A stretch of 40,250 bases of DNA from Planctomycetota bacterium (GCA_016177925.1 JACOUH010000301.1:1-40250), one strand, 5' to 3'; shown: positions 1-9,101, numbered from the stretch's first letter. Program-made: numbers and translations. The notes: generated from the sequence alone by a model not told the origin.

Positions 1-818
1 AGGCCCGCGTCGTGCTGATCTCGCCGTTGCAGCACGAGGACCTTGGCCCGCCGCTACCTGACCCGGCCAAGCAGAACAGGAACCTCCAGCTCTACACCGA
101 CGCGATCGAGAAAGTCGCCGAGAAGCGTGGTTGCGGTTTCGTCGACCTGTTCCGCCGGACCGGCGAGCTGCGGGGCGATCCGCTCACCGACAACGGCATG
201 CACCTGACCGCATACGGGTACTGGAAGACGGCAGGGTTGTTCGAGCAAGGTCTCGGCTGGAATCCGAAACCCTGGCTCGTTGACGTCGGGGGCGACCCGG
301 AGATGGGCGATATCCGGGTCGGCGGCAAGGCCGTCGAACTGGATCGCATCGAGAAGCGAGAGAGTGGCATGCGCTTCCGCGCCAGCGATACCCGCCTCCC
401 GGCCATTCTCTCGCCGAAGGGGGACTTTCTGCCCGGTTGGGAGCGCACGCTGCGGGTGCGCGGGCTGGCGCCGGGCAAGTACGTGTTGAAGGTCAATGGC
501 AAGCCAGTGCGGACGGCAACCGCCGAGGAATGGCAGGCCGGTATCGTGCTGAAGGCGGGGCCGGCGTTCGACCAGGTCGAGAAGCTGCGGCGCACCATCG
601 TCGAGAAGAATCGCCTCTACTTCCATCGCTGGAGGCCACAGAACGAGACCTACCTATTCGGCTTCCGCAAGCACGAGCAGGGCCAGAATGCCCGCGAGAT
701 CCCGCTGTTTGACCCGCTCGTCGAGGCGAAGGAAAAGGAGATCTCCACGCTCCACCGTCCTGTCCCGCACACCTACCAGATCGAGCGCCTGGCCGACCGT
801 CCGGAGAAGAAACGATGA
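1..818 (+). CDS. SGNH/GDSL hydrolase-like protein, 5' end outside window
   Basis: The reading frame is open from base 3 and the N-terminus lies upstream, so only the C-terminal ~271 residues are visible. The part seen starts in the strand carrying LISPLQHEDL, continues through a VDLF motif, and reaches a C-terminal block NGMHLTAYG that corresponds to the DxxH block V of SGNH hydrolases, with Asn where Asp is usual. After it comes a β-rich segment and a helical tail (VEKLRRTIVEKN). The same order occurs at the N-terminus of the giant protein at 14894-19918, which supports the family call. The stop overlaps the next start as ATGA, so the two are probably translationally coupled. Catalysis is uncertain because the nucleophile block is not in the window. 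Confidence 0.8.
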   Translation, partial: ARVVLISPLQHEDLGPPLPDPAKQNRNLQLYTDAIEKVAEKRGCGFVDLFRRTGELRGDPLTDNGMHLTAYGYWKTAGLFEQGLGWNPKPWLVDVGGDPEMGDIRVGGKAVELDRIEKRESGMRFRASDTRLPAILSPKGDFLPGWERTLRVRGLAPGKYVLKVNGKPVRTATAEEWQAGIVLKAGPAFDQVEKLRRTIVEKNRLYFHRWRPQNETYLFGFRKHEQGQNAREIPLFDPLVEAKEKEISTLHRPVPHTYQIERLADRPEKKR

Positions 819-3800
819 CCCAGCACGCCACCCGTTTTCCTCGCTTGCGCGTCGGGCTAAGCGTTCCTCGCTTGCGCGTCGGGCTAATCATCCTGTTCAT
901 GGCCGGGCCTCTGCACGCCCAGCGCGATGCCCGCGTGCCGGGCCCCGACCCCGAACTCGAACGCAAGACCTTCAAGGTCGCCGACGGTTTCGAGGTTAAC
1001 CTCTTTGCTGCCGACCCACTGCTCGCCAAGCCGATCCAGATCAACTTCGACCCGCAAGGGCATCTCTGGGTTGCCTGCAGCGAAGCATATCCGCAGATCA
1101 AGCCAGGACAGAAGCAGAACGACAAGATCATCGTTCTCGAAGACAGGGATGGCGACGGTAAGGCCGACAACACCACCGTCTTCGCCGAGGGACTGCTGAT
1201 CCCGACGGGCCTGGCGCCGGGCGACGGGGGGGTGTATGTCGTTGACAGTACTGACCTGCTGCACCTCGCCGACACCGACGGCGACGGCAAGGCCGATAAG
1301 CGCCGCGTGATCCTGTCAGGCTTCGGCACCGAGGACACGCATCACATGGTCCACACGCTGCGCTGGGGCCCCGATGGCCTGCTCTACTTCAACCAATCCA
1401 TCTACATTCACAGCCACATCGAGACACCGCATGGGGTGCGGCGGCTGGGCGGCGGCGGCGTGTGGCAGTTCCGGCCGGCGTCGCGCAAGCTGGAGGTCTT
1501 CGCGCGCGGCTGGGTCAATGCCTGGGGCCACCACTTCGACCGCTACGGACAGTCGTTCGTCACCGATGGAGCGGGCGGCGAGGGCATCAATTACGTCGTA
1601 CCGGGAGCGAGCTACCCGACCGCCGTCGGCGCCTCGCGCGTGCTGAACGGCCTCAATCCCGGCAGCCCGAAATACTGCGGCGGCGAGGTCCTCAGCGGCC
1701 GCCACCTGCCTGAGGCCTGGCGCGGCAACATTATCACCAACGACTTCCGCGGTCACCGTGTCTGCCGCTTCGTCCTGAGCGAGGACGGTTCGGGCTTCGC
1801 TGCCCAGGAGAAGAGTGAACTTATCAAGTCGAGCCACCCCGCCTTCCGCCCCATCGACGTCAAGATGGGGCCAGACGGCGCGATCTACATCGCCGATTGG
1901 TATAATCCAATCATCCAGCATGGCGAGGTCGACTTCCGCGACCCGCGCCGCGATCAGACGCACGGTCGCATCTGGCGCGTCACCGCGAAGGGCCGTTCGC
2001 TCGTGTCGCGGCCGAAGCTGGGTGCCGCGACAGTGCATGAGTTGCTCGATTCCCTGAAGGCGCCCGAGGACTGGACGCGCACCCAGGCCCGCCGCGTCCT
2101 CCAGGAGCGCGGCGCCAAGACTGTCCTTCCCGCCCTGGCTGCATGGGTGAAGAAGCTCGACCCGAAGGACAAGGAACTCGAGGAGTATCTGCTGGAAGCG
2201 CTGTGGACATACCAGGCCCTCGACGTCGTCGAGCCCGACCTGCTGGTTCGAGTACACGAGGCCCGCGACCCCCGCATCCGGGCCGCCGCCACACGCGTCA
2301 CCTTGGCATGGCTGGACCGCCTCGCCGACCCGCTGTCGCTGCTCTCTGCCCGCGTTGCCGACGAGTACCCGCGTGTGCGCCTGGAGGCAGTACGAGCCCT
2401 TGCCGGCGTGCGCTCGCCGCGGGCCGTCGAGCTGGCATTGCGAGCGCTCGACCGGCCGATGGATCACTTCCTCGACTATGCCCTGTGGCTGACGATCAAC
2501 GAACTCCAGCCGGTGTGGTTGCCCGCTCTCCAGAAGGGAGAACTCAGCTTCGGCGGCAATGTGAAGTATCTGGCGTTCGCCTTACAGGCCGCGGGCTCGC
2601 CGGCGGCAGTGCGACCGCTGGTCGACCTGGTGCGAGCCGGCAAGGTGCCGCGCGACCGCGAGGAGAGTGTCCTCACACTAATCGCGGCGCTGGGCAGCCC
2701 GCAGGACCTCTCGCTGGTCCTCGACCTTGCGCTGGCGGAGAAGACGGCGGACGGACGTAAGACGGCACTACTGGAGGGACTGGCCCAGGCAGCGCGGCAG
2801 CGTAAGGTCCGGCCGGATCGCGACCTCGGCCGCATCGCCAGCCTGCTCGCGTCGGGGGACGATGCTCTGCGAGCGTCGACGGCTCGCCTCGCCGGGCTGT
2901 GGCGACTTGAGCCGCTGCGGCCGCGCCTGACCGAGGTAGCGAAGGAAAAGCAAACGAGCCCCACGGTCCGCCGTGCGGTCCTGGAATCACTGATCGCGCT
3001 GGGAGGCAAGGCGAGCCGCGACACGCTGGAGCAGCTGACGGCGGCAAAGCAACCGGCCGAGGTGCGACGCATGGCGGTGGTGTCCCTCGCGGAGCTGGAC
3101 GTCGCCTCGGCGGCGAAACGGGCCGCCGACTTTCTCGCGTCCAGTCCGCCGGACATCGACCCGTCGGACGTGATCAACGCCTTCTTACAGCAGAAGAAGG
3201 GCGACGAGGCGCTGGCGTCCGCCCTGGTCGATCGCAAGTTGCCGCCCGACGTGGCAAAGGTCGCCCTGCGCACGGCGCGGGCGTCGGGCCGTGACGTGAC
3301 GGCCCTGGCGGAGGCGCTGACGAAGGCCGGCGGACTGACCAACCCGGTGCGCGTCCTGTCGCCGAAGCAACTGGCGGACCTGGTTGCGGAGGTGGCGAAG
3401 CGCGGCGACGCGGTCCGCGGCGAGGCGGTCTTCCGGCGCAAGGACCAGGCGTGTCTGAAGTGCCACGCCATCGCGGGGGCGGGCGGGCAGGTCGGCCCCG
3501 ACCTGGTCAGTATCGGCGCCAGCGCCCAGGTCGACTACCTGATCGAGTCGCTGCTGCTGCCGAACAAGGCGATCAAGGAGGGCTATCACTCGTTGGTGGT
3601 GACTACGAAAAAGGGGCAAATCCTCACCGGTGTCAAGGTGCGCCAGTCCAATCGGGAGTTGATCTTGCGCAACGCTGAGGACAAGGAAATCAGCATCCCG
3701 CTGAAGGAGATCGACACGCAGGAGAACGGCGGGTCGCTGATGCCTGAAGGGCTGAACGACACGCTGACGCGCGGCGAGCTGGTCGACCTGGTGCGGTTCC

Positions 3801-4303
3801 TGTCGGAACTGGGCAAGGTCGGACCGTTCCAGGTCGGCAAGGAGCGCGTGGTGCGGCGCTGGCAGGTGCTGGAGCCAGAGCGGGAAGCCTACGGTCCGCT
3901 GTATCGGGAGGGCATCGCCGCCACGGCTTCCGATGCCCCGTGGCAGACGTGGTCGCCCGCCTACAGCAACGTCGCCGGCTCGCTGCCGCTCGCCGACGTC
4001 CCGATGTTCCGGCTGCGCCGCGGCCTGGAGGGCGATACGCTGCTCGTGGGCGCCGTCCGCTGCCAGCTCGAGGTGACGACGCCCGGCAAGGTGAAACTGC
4101 TGGTGAACGCGACCGACGGCATCCGCCTGTGGGTCGGCGGCACGCCGGTGGAGGTGCGGAAGGAGATCGAGTTGGACCTGAAGCAGGGCCTGCACACGCT
4201 GACATACGGCCTGGACCTGGGCAAGCGTCGCGAGGCGCTGCGCGTGGAGGTCGCCGAGGTCAAGGGCTCGCCGGCCCAGGTGCGCGTTGTCGGCGGAAAA
4301 TAA
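815..4303 (+). CDS. PVC-type haem-binding CxxCH protein (membrane-bound dehydrogenase domain, HEAT repeats, cytochrome c)
   Basis: This is a 1162-residue exported protein. The N-terminus has a basic stretch, then a short hydrophobic core and an AQ cleavage-like site near residue 36. Residues ~45-390 match the planctomycete/verrucomicrobial membrane-bound dehydrogenase domain, a propeller with DGDGKAD calcium-like loops repeated near 110 and 153. Residues ~400-850 are HEAT-like helical repeats. A single c-type haem motif CLKCH sits at 880-884, with a likely distal Met in SLMPEG. A β-sandwich (DGIRLWVGG) closes the protein. The family is thought to act in periplasmic oxidation; the substrate is unknown. 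The start overlaps the upstream SGNH stop (ATGA). Two 27-nt direct repeats at 837-887 lie inside the signal-peptide coding region. Confidence 0.88.
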   Translation: MTQHATRFPRLRVGLSVPRLRVGLIILFMAGPLHAQRDARVPGPDPELERKTFKVADGFEVNLFAADPLLAKPIQINFDPQGHLWVACSEAYPQIKPGQKQNDKIIVLEDRDGDGKADNTTVFAEGLLIPTGLAPGDGGVYVVDSTDLLHLADTDGDGKADKRRVILSGFGTEDTHHMVHTLRWGPDGLLYFNQSIYIHSHIETPHGVRRLGGGGVWQFRPASRKLEVFARGWVNAWGHHFDRYGQSFVTDGAGGEGINYVVPGASYPTAVGASRVLNGLNPGSPKYCGGEVLSGRHLPEAWRGNIITNDFRGHRVCRFVLSEDGSGFAAQEKSELIKSSHPAFRPIDVKMGPDGAIYIADWYNPIIQHGEVDFRDPRRDQTHGRIWRVTAKGRSLVSRPKLGAATVHELLDSLKAPEDWTRTQARRVLQERGAKTVLPALAAWVKKLDPKDKELEEYLLEALWTYQALDVVEPDLLVRVHEARDPRIRAAATRVTLAWLDRLADPLSLLSARVADEYPRVRLEAVRALAGVRSPRAVELALRALDRPMDHFLDYALWLTINELQPVWLPALQKGELSFGGNVKYLAFALQAAGSPAAVRPLVDLVRAGKVPRDREESVLTLIAALGSPQDLSLVLDLALAEKTADGRKTALLEGLAQAARQRKVRPDRDLGRIASLLASGDDALRASTARLAGLWRLEPLRPRLTEVAKEKQTSPTVRRAVLESLIALGGKASRDTLEQLTAAKQPAEVRRMAVVSLAELDVASAAKRAADFLASSPPDIDPSDVINAFLQQKKGDEALASALVDRKLPPDVAKVALRTARASGRDVTALAEALTKAGGLTNPVRVLSPKQLADLVAEVAKRGDAVRGEAVFRRKDQACLKCHAIAGAGGQVGPDLVSIGASAQVDYLIESLLLPNKAIKEGYHSLVVTTKKGQILTGVKVRQSNRELILRNAEDKEISIPLKEIDTQENGGSLMPEGLNDTLTRGELVDLVRFLSELGKVGPFQVGKERVVRRWQVLEPEREAYGPLYREGIAATASDAPWQTWSPAYSNVAGSLPLADVPMFRLRRGLEGDTLLVGAVRCQLEVTTPGKVKLLVNATDGIRLWVGGTPVEVRKEIELDLKQGLHTLTYGLDLGKRREALRVEVAEVKGSPAQVRVVGGK
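837..887 (+). repeat. Two in-frame copies of a dispersed 24-bp repeat within a signal-peptide coding region
   Basis: Two identical 24-nt copies (837-860 and 864-887), containing CTTGCGCGTCGGGCTAA, are spaced 27 nt apart, so they stay in frame and encode PRLRVGL twice. A third identical copy is at 10158-10181 and inverted relatives are at 10098-10148. The repeat supplies the basic n-region of the exported protein beginning at 815. Confidence 0.85.
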
Positions 4304-4313
4304 ACGAGAGCGG

Positions 4314-4577
4314 TCAGGCCTGGACTTGCTCCTCGGTGCTGCCCGATGGCGGCACAAGGATGGACGCGCTCGTGACCGCGTCGAAGGTGCTGAACAGCCG
4401 CACGCTGCCGGAGAGGACGTAAAACTCCGACGACGATCCGGGCCGCGGGTCGAACGCGATGTTCTCGGGATGTTCGATCACCACCAGCTGGCCGCTCTCC
4501 AGGGTCAGAAGGAACGGCCGGAACGGCACCTGACGCAGCAATCGCCGGACCTCTGAACGGATCAACTCAGTACGCAT
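4314..4577 (-). CDS. Small conserved hypothetical protein
   Basis: This 87-residue protein contains RRLLRQVPFRPFLLTLESGQ followed by an EHPENIAF segment. I recognise that pattern from a small family common in planctomycetes (a short basic helix, a PFxPF turn, then β-strands). No function is known to me. It is convergent with the haem-binding gene, 10 bp apart. A good promoter match (CTGACA, 17 bp, TATAAT) lies upstream at 4613-4641. No signal peptide is visible. Confidence 0.7.
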   Translation of the reverse strand: MRTELIRSEVRRLLRQVPFRPFLLTLESGQLVVIEHPENIAFDPRPGSSSEFYVLSGSVRLFSTFDAVTSASILVPPSGSTEEQVQA

Positions 4578-4612
4578 GACAAGCCCTCACCCGACAGGAG
4601 TTCACGGATGTC

Positions 4613-4641
4613 ATTATAGCCGGTCTGTAAAGGCGTGTCAG
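4613..4641 (-). promoter_or_regulatory. Predicted sigma-70-type promoter for the gene at 4314-4577
   Basis: On the minus strand CTGACA (4641-4636) is followed after 17 bp by a perfect TATAAT (4618-4613). The start codon is at 4577, leaving a leader of about 30 nt. Confidence 0.5.
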
Positions 4642-4685
4642 CCTCGCACGGACATCTTGGGCTCTCCTCCGTCAGCGAGGAAGGT

Positions 4686-4691
4686 TATAAT
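4686..4691 (+). promoter_or_regulatory. Possible -10 box upstream of recJ
   Basis: A perfect TATAAT lies 45 bp before the recJ start, in the divergent intergenic region. No convincing -35 hexamer is seen at 16-18 bp, so this is a weak prediction. Confidence 0.3.
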
Positions 4692-4730
4692 GGCCATGTT
4701 TGAGAAGGGGACAAAAGAGAGGGAAAGCCG

Positions 4731-6527
4731 TTGTCCACCGCCTCGACCAAAATCTGGCAACTGCTACCGCACGACCCGGCCGCGGTGCAGCGCCTGGCGC
4801 GCGAACTCCGCGTCGCGCCGGTGGTCGCCCAGTTGCTGCTCAACCGCGGCCTCGACCAGCCCGAGACGGCCCTGCGCTTCCTCAACGCGCCGCTCGCCGG
4901 TCTGCACGCCCCGGAGCTGTTGCCCGGCGTCAAGGAGGCCGCCGACCAACTGTTCGATGCGGTTCGCCGCGGCCAGAAAATCTGCGTCTACGGTGACTAC
5001 GATGCCGACGGCGTCACCGGCACCGCCATCCTCCGCACTGCCCTGGAACTGGCCGGCGGACACGTCGACGTCCACGTCCCGCACCGCCTCGAAGAGGGCT
5101 ACGGACTCAATGCCGAGGCCCTCATGAAGATCGCCGCGGAGGGCGCCTCCGTGGTGGTCACCGTCGACTGCGGCATCGCCAGTGTTGCCGAGGCGGAGGT
5201 GGCCCGCCGTCTTGGCCTGGAACTGCTTGTCACCGACCATCACGAGTTCAAGGCCCAGCTCCCTGACGCTGCTGTCCTCGTCCACCCGCGCCTGCCCGGC
5301 ACGTCCTACCCGTTTGGCTTTCTGTCCGGGGCGGCGGTCGCCTTCAAGCTCGCCTGGGCGCTGTGTCAGCGCGCCTGCGGCGGCGAAAAGGTGACGCCGC
5401 GCTTCCGCGAGTTCCTCCTCGATGCGGTGGCACTGGCAGCGCTGGGCATCGTTGCCGATGTCGTCCCGCTGCACGACGAGAACCGGATTTTCGTGCGGCA
5501 CGGCCTGTCGCGACTGCGGCAACAACCGCCACTGGGACTGCGTGTGCTGCTGGAGGCGACGAATTTGCCGGCGGGCGCCGGACTGCGGGCCTCCGACCTC
5601 GCCTTCAAGCTCGCCCCGCGTGTGAACGCCGCCGGGCGACTTGGCTGTGCCCGCCTGGTCGTCGACCTGCTGACGACGTCCGACGAGCGGCGCGCGCGCG
5701 AGCTGGCCCGTTACCTCGAGGAACAGAACGCCTGCCGCAAGACGCTCGAGCGCGAGCTGGTTCGCAGCGCCCGGGACATGGTCGAGGCCGCCGGCTCCCT
5801 CAACGGGGTCCCGGCGCTGGTGCTGGCAAGTCCCGACTGGCACGCCGGTGTCATCGGCATTGTCGCCAGCCGGCTGGTCGACCTGTACGGCCGGCCGGTG
5901 CTGATGATCGCGCTGCGGCCCGAATCGGACCACGGCGCGTCGGCCGAGCCGATCGCGCTGATTGGCCACGGGTCGGGGCGATCGGTCCCCGGCTTCGCTC
6001 TGCACGAGGCGCTGCAAGCCTGCAGCGAGCATCTGCTGAGCCACGGCGGGCACAAGGCCGCCGCCGGGTTCAAGATCCGCGCCGAACAGATCGATGCCTT
6101 CCGTCAGAGCTTCTGCGACTGCGCGGCGCGGTCATTCCCCGACGGCCCCCCCGTCCCATCGCTGGTCCTCGACGCCGAGGTGCCGCTGTCCGCCCTGACG
6201 CTCGGCCTGGTGAAGGACCTCGATCGCCTGGAGCCCTACGGCGCTGACAACCGCGAGCCGATCTTCCTCGCCGGTGACCTGCAAGTCGAGGGTGAGCCGC
6301 GCATCGTCGGCCAGGGCGAGCGCCACCTCAGCTTCCGCGTCCGCCAGGGCCGCACGGTGTTGACGGCGATTGCCTTCGACATGGCCGAGCGCGTCGAGGA
6401 GTTGATGTCACAGGGCGGCGCCTGCTGCCTCGCCTTCACGCCGAGGCTCAACAAGTGGCAGGGCCGCACCAGCGTCGATCTCTTCGTCACCGACCTCCAA
6501 CCCGGCGCCCAGGCCCGGCTTCGCTAA
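4731..6527 (+). CDS. recJ: Single-stranded-DNA-specific exonuclease RecJ
   Basis: RecJ degrades single-stranded DNA 5' to 3' in recombination and mismatch repair in the cytoplasm. The 598-residue length suits the family. The DHH phosphoesterase core shows YGDYDADGVTG (Asp near 89) and TDHHE (Asp169, His170, His171), both metal ligands. The DHHA1 motif is GHGSGRS followed by SHGGHKAAAGF. A C-terminal OB-like part ends the protein. The start is a TTG preceded by GAGAGGG at good spacing; no in-frame ATG serves better. It is divergent from the small gene at 4577 and followed by the sulfatase-like gene 42 bp on. Confidence 0.95.
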   Translation: MSTASTKIWQLLPHDPAAVQRLARELRVAPVVAQLLLNRGLDQPETALRFLNAPLAGLHAPELLPGVKEAADQLFDAVRRGQKICVYGDYDADGVTGTAILRTALELAGGHVDVHVPHRLEEGYGLNAEALMKIAAEGASVVVTVDCGIASVAEAEVARRLGLELLVTDHHEFKAQLPDAAVLVHPRLPGTSYPFGFLSGAAVAFKLAWALCQRACGGEKVTPRFREFLLDAVALAALGIVADVVPLHDENRIFVRHGLSRLRQQPPLGLRVLLEATNLPAGAGLRASDLAFKLAPRVNAAGRLGCARLVVDLLTTSDERRARELARYLEEQNACRKTLERELVRSARDMVEAAGSLNGVPALVLASPDWHAGVIGIVASRLVDLYGRPVLMIALRPESDHGASAEPIALIGHGSGRSVPGFALHEALQACSEHLLSHGGHKAAAGFKIRAEQIDAFRQSFCDCAARSFPDGPPVPSLVLDAEVPLSALTLGLVKDLDRLEPYGADNREPIFLAGDLQVEGEPRIVGQGERHLSFRVRQGRTVLTAIAFDMAERVEELMSQGGACCLAFTPRLNKWQGRTSVDLFVTDLQPGAQARLR

Positions 6528-6569
6528 CGCTCCTACGGATCAGACCGAGCCCGCGTACAATCAGGGAGT

Positions 6570-8017
6570 ATGAGAACCCTCGTCATCAGCGTGCGCGGCT
6601 TCCACCTCGGCTACCTGGGCTGCTGCGGCAACGAGTGGATCAGTACGCCGGCCCTGGACCGGCTGGCGGCCGATGGGATCGTCTTCGACCAGCACATCGC
6701 CGACGTTCCTGAGGCGTCCGCCGCCCGGCGCGCCTGGCGCAGCGGCCGTTACCAGTTTCCCCCCCTCGATCGGAAGGACACTGCGGCCCAGGGGGTTGAT
6801 ACCAGCCGCCCAGGAGGCCCCGACCTTATCGAGGAATTGCGCTGCCACGGCGTCCGCACGGTCCTCGTTGCCGACGCCAGCCGACCGCTGCCGGAGGGCT
6901 TCGCCGCGGGCTGGGACCGCGTCGAGGTCGTCCGCTCTCTCGCTGGCGAGGCCACGTTCCTGGAGCAGACCCTGGAGGCGGCCCGCGCTGCGCTGACCCA
7001 GCTGGCCGGGCTCGATCGCTGGCTGCTCTGGGTCGACCTGGCGACGCTCCTGCCACCGTGGGAAGTGCCGGCGGAATTCAGCGATCCGTATTTTCAGGAA
7101 CTGGAGCACGAGGAGGAATCCGACGAGGACGAGGAAGAGGACCTCGAGGAGGAGGGCGAACCCGATGAGGAGTTCTACGAGGAGACGGAAGAGGCGTCCG
7201 ACGAAGAGCCGCCCGGCGAGGAGTTCATCGACATCGAGGACAGTGAGGAAGAAGGCCCGCCCGGCGGCTTCGAGGAGGACACAGAGGAAGAGGACGAGGA
7301 GGAGCCTCTTACTCCGTGGTTCGACCCGTTGCCCGGGTTCCTCGACAGGGAGGATGACACGGATTTCCTGCGCTTGCAGAGCAGCTACGCGGCGGCGGTC
7401 AGTTTTGTCGACGCCGCCATCGATTCCTTACTGAACGAGTTGGCCGGCCTGGGACTGGCGGACGACTGCCTGGTGGTGCTGACCAGCGATCACGGTCAGG
7501 CACTGGGCGAGCACGGCATCGTCGGTCCGTACCGCCCGTGGCTGCATGATGAACTGGTCCATGTCCCCTGCTGCTGCGTCTGCCGGCGCGACCCGCTGGC
7601 GCGGCTGCCCCGGCGGGCCAGGGTGAGGTGCGGAACCTCCGCGTACACGCCCTGACGCAGACGCCGGACATGATGCCGACGCTGCTGGAGGCGTTCGGCC
7701 TGCCGCCGCCGGAAGGGGTTCAGGGCCACAGCCTTTTGCCGCTGGCCCGCGCGGAGGCGGAGCACCTCCGCGACTACGCCTGTATCGGGCTGCAGCTGGG
7801 CGGCGCATCGGAGTGGGGCCTGCGAGCGCCGGGATGGGCATTCCTGCTGCCGGGCCCGTCCGAGCCTGGCGACCCGCCGCGCGGTCGCCAACTCTACGTC
7901 AAGCCCGACGACCGCTGGGAAGTGAATGACGTTCTCCAGCATCACCTGGACCGAGCCGACGCCTTCGAGCAGACGCTGAAGGAATTCGTCGCGGCGTCTG
8001 TGGTCCGTAGTCCGTAG
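6570..8017 (+). pseudogene. Degenerate sulfatase-like protein with acidic insert and frameshift
   Basis: The N-terminus (LVISVRG, LGCCGNEW, TPALDRLAADGIVFD) and the later TSDHGQALGEHG block belong to the alkaline phosphatase/sulfatase fold. The motif that should carry the formylglycine Cys/Ser reads ASAARRAWRSGR (residues 49-60), so Ala replaces the catalytic residue, and the N-terminal metal-binding DD is absent. Residues ~174-247 form a Glu/Asp-rich insert. Frame 1 runs into a stop at 7655. From the C run at 7565-7568 onward the protein continues in another frame (LLLRLP, then RVHALTQTPDMMPTLLEAFGLP) up to 8017, consistent with one missing base. It could be a real frameshift or a sequence error. 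The activity-site losses are independent of the frameshift and suggest a non-catalytic relative. Confidence 0.8.
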
Positions 8018-8058
8018 TCCGTAACTTGCCATACAACAGACCACGGAACGGACCCATG

Positions 8059-8940
8059 TCAAGGCAGGACCTTGATGGGACGCAGCAGCCGTGCCCGGCG
8101 GTCGACCCGTGCGATGGCAACCAGGACCCCGTCTTCATCCACGATCGCACATTCATTCGCCTCGGGAAGTCGGCCCGGCGAAGGAATCGCCCTTCCCTGC
8201 CGGAGCTGGGCCACCGCGGGCGCGGGCATCGTGAGCAACGGCAGGTCCGCCACCGCCGCCGTCAGTGGCAGCAACCGCGATCGTGCCGCTTCCGGGTCGG
8301 CGTCCAGCGGGACGGCGTCCTCGCAATGGAATGGCCCGACGCGCGTGCGCCGCAGCATTTGCACGAGCCCGCCGCAGCCGAGACGCTCGCCCAAATCGCG
8401 GGCCAACGAGCGGATGTACGTCCCCTTGCCGCAGCGTACCTCAAGATCGCCCTCGGGATAGTCGTAGCGGCGGACGTCGATGCCGTACACGCTCACCTTC
8501 CGCGGCTGCAGTGTCACCTCGTCGCCACGGCGGGCGAGATCATAGGCACGCTGCCCGGTTACCTTCGCCGCCGAGAACGCCGGCGGCACTTGTTCGATCT
8601 CGCCGAGGAACCCTTGCAGACACGCCTCCAACTGCTCGCGCGTCGGCGCCACGGCTTCTGCCACAGGCGTGACGGTGCCATCGGCGTCGTCGGTGTCGGA
8701 GCGGGCGCCGAGCCGGACCGTCGTCTGATAGGTCTTGGCCATCTGCTGAACGTACTCGGTCAGCCGCGTCGCCGAGCCAACGCACAGGACCAGCACGCCG
8801 GTCGCCAGGGGATCGAGCGTGCCGGTGTGGCCAACGCGCGTCCCGCGGGGGAACCAGCGCAGGGCCCGGTCGACCGCGTCGCGCGAGGTCATTCCGCCCG
8901 GCTTGTCAAGCACCAGCAGACCGTCGAAGGAGCGTGTCAT
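8059..8940 (-). CDS. truB: tRNA pseudouridine(55) synthase TruB
   Basis: TruB makes pseudouridine 55 in the T loop of tRNAs. The 293-residue protein begins with FDGLLVLDKPGGMTSRDAV and has the catalytic motif GHTGTLDPLATG with Asp43. It then has KTYQTTVRLG, VPPAFSAAKVTGQRAYDLAR and GTYIRSLARDLG, all typical of the family. The gene faces away from the lipid kinase at 9184. Its predicted leader holds the hairpin array at 8954-9088, and a promoter match lies at 9102-9131. The start codon is only 14 bp from the first hairpin. Confidence 0.95.
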   Translation of the reverse strand: MTRSFDGLLVLDKPGGMTSRDAVDRALRWFPRGTRVGHTGTLDPLATGVLVLCVGSATRLTEYVQQMAKTYQTTVRLGARSDTDDADGTVTPVAEAVAPTREQLEACLQGFLGEIEQVPPAFSAAKVTGQRAYDLARRGDEVTLQPRKVSVYGIDVRRYDYPEGDLEVRCGKGTYIRSLARDLGERLGCGGLVQMLRRTRVGPFHCEDAVPLDADPEAARSRLLPLTAAVADLPLLTMPAPAVAQLRQGRAIPSPGRLPEANECAIVDEDGVLVAIARVDRRARLLRPIKVLP

Positions 8941-8953
8941 GTGTCTTTTCTTC

Positions 8954-9088
8954 GTGGGGCAGGCTTCCAGCCTGCCTTGGCTTTGGCAGGCTTCCAGCCT
9001 GCCTTGGCTTTGGCAGGCTTCCAGCCTGCCTTGGCTTTGGCAGGCTTCCAGCCTGCCTTGGCTTTGGCAGGCTGGAAGCCTGCCCCAC
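8954..9088. repeat. Tandem 27-bp palindromic repeat array in the truB leader
   Basis: Four direct copies of a 27-bp unit start at 8958, 8985, 9012 and 9039. A fifth, inverted copy starts at 9066, so the whole array is itself bounded by inverted ends (GTGGGGCAGG and CCTGCCCCAC). Each unit is a 19-nt hairpin (GGCAGGCT, TCC loop, AGCCTGCC) plus the 8-nt linker TTGGCTTT. The same hairpin occurs singly at 27585-27635. Confidence 0.95.
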
Positions 9089-9101
9089 GGGCGGCGGCCG
9101 T

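Noticed and set aside
8954..9088. CRISPR-like array of 27-bp repeats
   Set aside because: Units are contiguous with a fixed 8-nt linker and no unique spacers, and no cas genes are present.
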